Shown piece after piece: positions 7,063 to 10,034 of a DNA stretch of 10,034 nucleotides; the stretch's first letter is position 1, and each line of letters starts with the position of its first letter. The DNA is taken from positions 1-10,034 of the forward strand of contig RFHN01000169.1 in assembly GCA_003695835.1 (NCBI GenBank). Direction: 5' to 3'. The stretch is from Armatimonadota bacterium. GTDB taxonomy: Bacteria > Armatimonadota > Fimbriimonadia > Fimbriimonadales > ATM1. Both the position numbers and the translations under genes were made by a program. The notes beneath the pieces are model-generated. The model saw only the letters and a program-made list of their open reading frames with translations, was not told where the DNA came from and searched no databases.

Positions 7063-7269
7063 TTAGACCTCCTCTTCTTCGAGAGTTACGGGATCGTCCT
7101 CCGTAGCCTTGAGGCGCTCGGCCTCTTCGTGGGCGAGCTTGCGGCATTCCTCCATCAATCTGGCTTCCGGTAGGACGGACCCTTGCTCTCGGGCTTTCTC
7201 GTAGTGATCTCGCGCTCTGCGCTCCATCTCCTCGTCTTCGAACGGCTCGCTGTAGTCGTAGAGTCGCAT
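7063..7269 (-). CDS. Small acidic protein of unknown function between asd and dapA
   Basis: A 68-residue protein I do not recognise. It starts at ATG 7269, three bases after the asd stop, and stops at TAA 7063-7065, three bases before the dapA ATG, so it fits exactly into the operon. It is rich in Glu, Asp, Arg and Lys, with a predicted helical middle ('DEEMERRARDHYEKARE', 12-28; 'ARLMEECRKLAHEEAERLK', 36-54) and an acidic tail 'EEEEV'. No signal peptide, membrane segment or cofactor motif is seen; Cys42 is the only cysteine. There is no clear SD, so translation probably depends on ribosomes finishing asd. Its codons look like those of its neighbours, and the tail codons contain the dapA ribosome-binding site. 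It could be a regulator or partner of Asd/DapA, or mainly a coupling leader; I cannot say which. Confidence 0.75.
   Translation of the reverse strand: MRLYDYSEPFEDEEMERRARDHYEKAREQGSVLPEARLMEECRKLAHEEAERLKATEDDPVTLEEEEV
7068..7073 (-). promoter_or_regulatory. dapA Shine-Dalgarno site inside the small gene's acidic tail
   Basis: AGGAGG on the minus strand, eight bases before ATG 7057-7059. It is formed by the Glu-Glu-Val codons at the end of the 68-residue protein, so ribosomes ending there can restart at dapA. Confidence 0.85.
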
Positions 7270-7272
7270 CGT

Positions 7273-8292
7273 CTACGTAAGATACCCGCTTTCGACCAGT
7301 TTTTCCGCGATTTGAATTGCGTTCAGGGCAGCTCCCTTTCGTAGTTGGTCGCCGCAAGCGAACAGGCTGATCGCATTCGGGTTCGAGACGTCCTTGCGGA
7401 TCCGTCCTACGAGGACAGGATCCCTGCCCGCGGCGAGCATCGGCATAGGGAACCGGTTCGCCGCCCGATCGTCCACCAGCTTGAGGCCCGGGAACGCCTC
7501 GACCGCCTCGCGGATGGCTTCAACCGATGGCGCCGGGCTGTCGAACTCGACGTTGACGCTCATGCTGTGCGCCCGCTGGACAGGCACCCGCACGCAAGTG
7601 ACCTCGATCGGCAGCTCCGGCTGCTCCAGAACCTTGCGGACCTCGTGGATCACCTTCCACTCCTCTTCGTTGTAACCCGCATCGTTGATCGGCGAGTTGT
7701 GGCTGAACAGGTTGAAGAGAATCGGATAGGGGAGGACGTTGGGTTTCAGCTCGTCCCCGCGGGCAAAGGCCCTGGCCTGCTCCTCCAGCTCGTGCACAGC
7801 GCGGGCGCCGGCTCCGCTTGCGCTTTGATACGTGCTCACGACGATTCTGCGAAAGTGCCCGAACTTGCGCAACGGTGCGAGCGTCATCGCAAGGATGATG
7901 CCCGTGCAGTTGCCGACGGGATAGTACTTCGTTTCCTTCCTGGCCTTGTGCCAGTTGATCTCCGGGATAATGAGAGGAACATTCGGCTCCATCCGGAAGG
8001 CCGACGAGTTATCAATCACTGTCGCCCCCGCCTCTTGTGCGACCGGCGACCATTTCCTCGCAGCCTCCGCTCCGGCGCTGAAGAACGCGAGGTCCACGCC
8101 TTCGAAAGAGGATTCCTGGACAGCCATGACCGGCATGTGGTCGCCTCGAAACGTCAGTGCCTTTCCTTGCGAGCGGGGGCTTGCGAGCAGGCGGATTGCG
8201 GCGACGGGAAACTCCCGCTCATCCAGCAAACGCAACAGCTCCGAACCTACCGCGCCCGTTGCGCTCAGGATGGCTATCCGATACTGCGTCAC
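7273..8292 (-). CDS. asd: Aspartate-semialdehyde dehydrogenase
   Basis: This cytosolic enzyme reduces aspartyl phosphate to aspartate semialdehyde with NADPH, the branch point to lysine/diaminopimelate and to threonine/methionine. It has 339 residues, normal for the family. Visible motifs: the N-terminal dinucleotide-binding loop 'SATGAVGSELL' (10-20), 'DNSSAFRM' (94-101), the nucleophile Cys129 in 'GNCTG', 'STYQSASGAG' with Gln156 (153-162), Arg235 and the acid-base His242 in 'RVPVQRAHS', and the C-terminal 'LRKGAALNAIQIAE' (317-330). All catalytic residues are present. The start is GTG 8292; no ATG precedes the Rossmann motif. Only a weak GGCGG lies just before it, so coupling to the diguanylate cyclase gene 20 bases upstream is likely. 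The product is the substrate of dapA two genes downstream. Confidence 0.96.
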   Translation of the reverse strand: MTQYRIAILSATGAVGSELLRLLDEREFPVAAIRLLASPRSQGKALTFRGDHMPVMAVQESSFEGVDLAFFSAGAEAARKWSPVAQEAGATVIDNSSAFRMEPNVPLIIPEINWHKARKETKYYPVGNCTGIILAMTLAPLRKFGHFRRIVVSTYQSASGAGARAVHELEEQARAFARGDELKPNVLPYPILFNLFSHNSPINDAGYNEEEWKVIHEVRKVLEQPELPIEVTCVRVPVQRAHSMSVNVEFDSPAPSVEAIREAVEAFPGLKLVDDRAANRFPMPMLAAGRDPVLVGRIRKDVSNPNAISLFACGDQLRKGAALNAIQIAEKLVESGYLT

Positions 8293-8312
8293 GCCGCCGA
8301 GCTTACCCAGGG

Positions 8313-9779
8313 TTAGGCTGCCGCTTCGGTGTCGAGAGAAGGCTCCCAGGTACAGACGCGGTTTCGGCCACCCCGCTTCGCCGCATACAGCGCAGTGTCC
8401 GCCCGGCGGATCAACTCCTCTGCTTCATTCACTGTCTCATCGAACTGGGCAACGCCGATGCTAATCGTGATCTGCCGGTAGGTGGGAGGCAGCGCTTCCA
8501 CGGCTTGTCGCAGGCGCTCGCAGAGCCTCGAAGCTGTCTCCAACTCCGCACCCCGGAACAAGACGGCGAACTCTTCCCCACCGTACCGCGCTACCACATC
8601 GGATCCTCGGACCGCCCCGTTCAAGGTGGCCGCGACGGACTTGAGCACTTCATCACCCGCCAAGTGGCCGAAATCGTCATTGAAGCGCTTGAAGTGATCT
8701 ACGTCCATCAGGGCGAGGCAGAACGGCTCTTGGGTTTGGCGATACACCTCGATCAGGCCAGCCAGCCGCTCTTGGAACGTGCGGTGGTTCGGAATCCCGG
8801 TGAGGCCGTCGAGACTGGCAATGGATTCGAGCCTCTTGTTCGCTACCTGGAGCTTCTCGTAGAGATCATGGATCGTTCGGAGCTGCTCCTCGAGTTTCGC
8901 CTCCGCAAGCCGCTGGGCTGTAACATCCACGAGCGACAGGATTGCGCCCGTGACTTCTCCGCCGTGGGAATGGAGTGGGTATCCGCTGGCAAGGAAATAC
9001 TGCTCTCCGTCGTTCCAGTCTTCGCTAACAAACGCCATTCCGCTCAGCGCCGCCTGCACAGATTGGAGCCTTTCCTCATCCACAAGCCGGGTACCGAGAA
9101 GGTCCTGCACCGTGCGGCCGATCGCGAGATGCGGCGGTACGCCAAAGCGCGTTGCGGCCTCTTCGTTCCATTCGTAAACGAGCCCGTCGGCGCCGACGGT
9201 AAAGCAAGGCAACGGCAACCCCTCGAACAGTTGGGAGAATCGGTTCCTCGAGATGTCAGCGATCCGCGAGGCGTCCTCCAAACGTTTGAGAGTGATGCTC
9301 AGCTCTTCTTGCTGCCGTGTCAGGACGTCGTTTGCTCGAGCCAGCTCTTCCCGTTGGGCCGAAAGTTCCTCATTCGCTCGTTCGAGCTGCTGTTGCATTC
9401 GCACGAGACGGCTCCCTGCCATGAGGCGCGCCACGAGGTCCGGCTCGCTGAACGGCTTGCTCAGGAAGTCGTCGGCGCCTGCGTGGATTGCAGCCATCTT
9501 GTCAGCGGACGATGTTTTGGCGGTAAGAATGATGATGTAGCAGAATGGGATTTCGCTCTCGCGGATTTTTCTGCACAACTCCGGTCCTTCCATGCCGGGC
9601 ATCATCCAGTCGCTGATCAAAACGGAGTATTGGCCGGTCTGCATCGCCTCCCACGCAGAGATGCCGTTCTCGACGAGGTCGTAGGCGTAACCGTGCTTCT
9701 CTAGCGTGCGCTTGAGAAGTTTGGTGGAGATGACATCGTCCTCGGCGACGAGGATCTTTAAGCTGCTCGCCTCGACCAC
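8313..9779 (-). CDS. Response regulator diguanylate cyclase (REC-PAS-GGDEF)
   Basis: A 488-residue cytosolic signalling protein that should make cyclic di-GMP from two GTP when its receiver is phosphorylated. The REC domain (about 7-120) has the acidic pair Asp14/Asp15, phosphoacceptor Asp57 in 'LISDWMMPGMEG', Thr86 and Lys108. A coiled coil (about 125-175, 'QQQLERANEELSAQREELA') leads to a PAS domain (about 183-286, ending 'LSLVDVTAQR') and a second short helix. The GGDEF domain (about 322-475) starts with 'SLDGLTGIPNHRTF', has 'MDVDHFKRFND' and an intact GGEEF active site (400-404). RGSD (391-394), five residues before it, is the RxxD I-site for product inhibition. The frame is open up to 9869, but GTG 9779 has a strong SD (GGGAGG, 9787-9792) and begins directly before the receiver. 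It overlaps the upstream Hpt gene by 22 bases. Confidence 0.93.
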   Translation of the reverse strand: MVEASSLKILVAEDDVISTKLLKRTLEKHGYAYDLVENGISAWEAMQTGQYSVLISDWMMPGMEGPELCRKIRESEIPFCYIIILTAKTSSADKMAAIHAGADDFLSKPFSEPDLVARLMAGSRLVRMQQQLERANEELSAQREELARANDVLTRQQEELSITLKRLEDASRIADISRNRFSQLFEGLPLPCFTVGADGLVYEWNEEAATRFGVPPHLAIGRTVQDLLGTRLVDEERLQSVQAALSGMAFVSEDWNDGEQYFLASGYPLHSHGGEVTGAILSLVDVTAQRLAEAKLEEQLRTIHDLYEKLQVANKRLESIASLDGLTGIPNHRTFQERLAGLIEVYRQTQEPFCLALMDVDHFKRFNDDFGHLAGDEVLKSVAATLNGAVRGSDVVARYGGEEFAVLFRGAELETASRLCERLRQAVEALPPTYRQITISIGVAQFDETVNEAEELIRRADTALYAAKRGGRNRVCTWEPSLDTEAAA

Positions 9780-10034
9780 TCTTCGACCTCCCTGCACACG
9801 GCGTCCAGCTCCTCCCACAGCGCCTGCAGCCTTGCGACCGCCTCCTCGAGGTTTCCAACCCGCGCACAATCGTCAACTGCCTTCGCCGCTTCGGACAAAG
9901 CGCGAGCGCCGACAGAAGCCGAAGATCCCTTGAGAGCGTGAGTCGCTCGGTGGAGAGACTCTGCAGCCCTCTGCTCGACGGCTGCCAACGCGTCCGCTCT
10001 GAGAACGGCGGCTTGTTCGACGAAATCGGCGAGC
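9758..10034 (-). CDS. Hpt phosphotransfer domain protein, C-terminal part (5' end outside window)
   Basis: The frame is open from the window edge to TAA 9758-9760, giving 91 residues. It carries the Hpt motif 'RATHALKGSSASVGARALS', with the phosphorylated His codon at 9938-9940, followed by the helix pattern 'EAAKAVDDCARVGNLEEAVARL' split over the usual Hpt four-helix bundle, and ends 'WSRRAA'. Such domains pass phosphoryl groups between receivers in multistep phosphorelays. The true start is not visible: it may be a free-standing Hpt of about 110 residues or the end of a hybrid histidine kinase. The TTG at 9988 is not a credible start because the domain's first helix continues upstream of it. 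It overlaps the REC-PAS-GGDEF gene by 22 bases, so this protein is the likely phosphodonor (or part of it) for that receiver. Confidence 0.85.
   Translation of the reverse strand, partial: LADFVEQAAVLRADALAAVEQRAAESLHRATHALKGSSASVGARALSEAAKAVDDCARVGNLEEAVARLQALWEELDAVCREVEEWSRRAA
9787..9792 (-). promoter_or_regulatory. Shine-Dalgarno site that decides the diguanylate cyclase start
   Basis: GGGAGG on the minus strand, seven bases before GTG 9777-9779 and inside the end of the Hpt gene. It supports GTG 9779 over the 30-codon upstream extension to 9869, whose Arg/Gly-rich sequence resembles no receiver-domain start. Confidence 0.8.

Noticed and set aside
5806..7173. 455-codon open frame on the plus strand
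   Set aside because: Antisense to dapA and both small genes; Arg/Asp-rich with no recognisable motif.
8157..9704. 515-codon open frame on the plus strand
   Set aside because: It lies antisense across the REC-PAS-GGDEF and asd genes, whose motifs are unmistakable. Its protein is Arg/His/Leu-rich without a domain, as expected of a mirror frame in GC-rich DNA.
9780..9869. N-terminal extension of the diguanylate cyclase to 9869
   Set aside because: Gly/Arg-rich sequence overlapping the Hpt gene; GTG 9779 has a strong SD and directly precedes the receiver domain.

Overview
The window is GC-rich, gene-dense bacterial chromosome with no sign of a mobile element, CRISPR array, tRNA or rRNA. A lipoprotein signal peptide and an exported c-type cytochrome point to a cell envelope with a periplasm or equivalent. 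The alanyl-tRNA synthetase has the catalytic-domain variant '...DIEEVG..SHLTFFEMLGNFSFGDYF', which as I recall occurs in deep-branching lineages such as Armatimonadota, Chloroflexota and Deinococcota. An Armatimonadota-like host is my best guess, but that is from memory and was not tested by a search.

Layout. Plus strand, left end (1-2983): the last 67 codons of a galE-type UDP-glucose 4-epimerase, then a complete alaS. The alaS ribosome-binding site overlaps the galE stop, and the best-supported start is TTG. alaS meets the next gene tail to tail with only 10 bases between the stop codons.

Minus strand (2994-10034), in order of transcription (right to left): the C-terminal end of an Hpt phosphotransfer protein that runs off the window; a REC-PAS-GGDEF diguanylate cyclase (GTG start, overlapping the Hpt gene by 22 bases); asd (GTG start); an unknown acidic 68-residue protein; dapA; a 170-residue single-pass membrane protein of unknown function; an exported di-haem cytochrome of the peroxidase/DHOR type; a hairpin terminator; and a lipoprotein alpha/beta hydrolase. 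Gaps are -22, 20, 3, 3, 33, 88 and 114 bases, so everything from the Hpt gene to dapA is probably one transcript. It may continue to the terminator at about 3986-4025.

Function. asd and dapA encode consecutive steps of the aspartate pathway: aspartyl phosphate to aspartate semialdehyde, then condensation with pyruvate toward diaminopimelate and lysine. The Hpt and REC-PAS-GGDEF pair looks like a phosphorelay output that makes cyclic di-GMP. Its tight linkage to lysine and cell-wall precursor genes is the most notable arrangement here. The 68-residue protein between asd and dapA and the membrane protein beside the di-haem cytochrome are the two genes I cannot identify. I see no convincing new multi-gene system; most of the window is housekeeping and signalling genes in an uncommon order.
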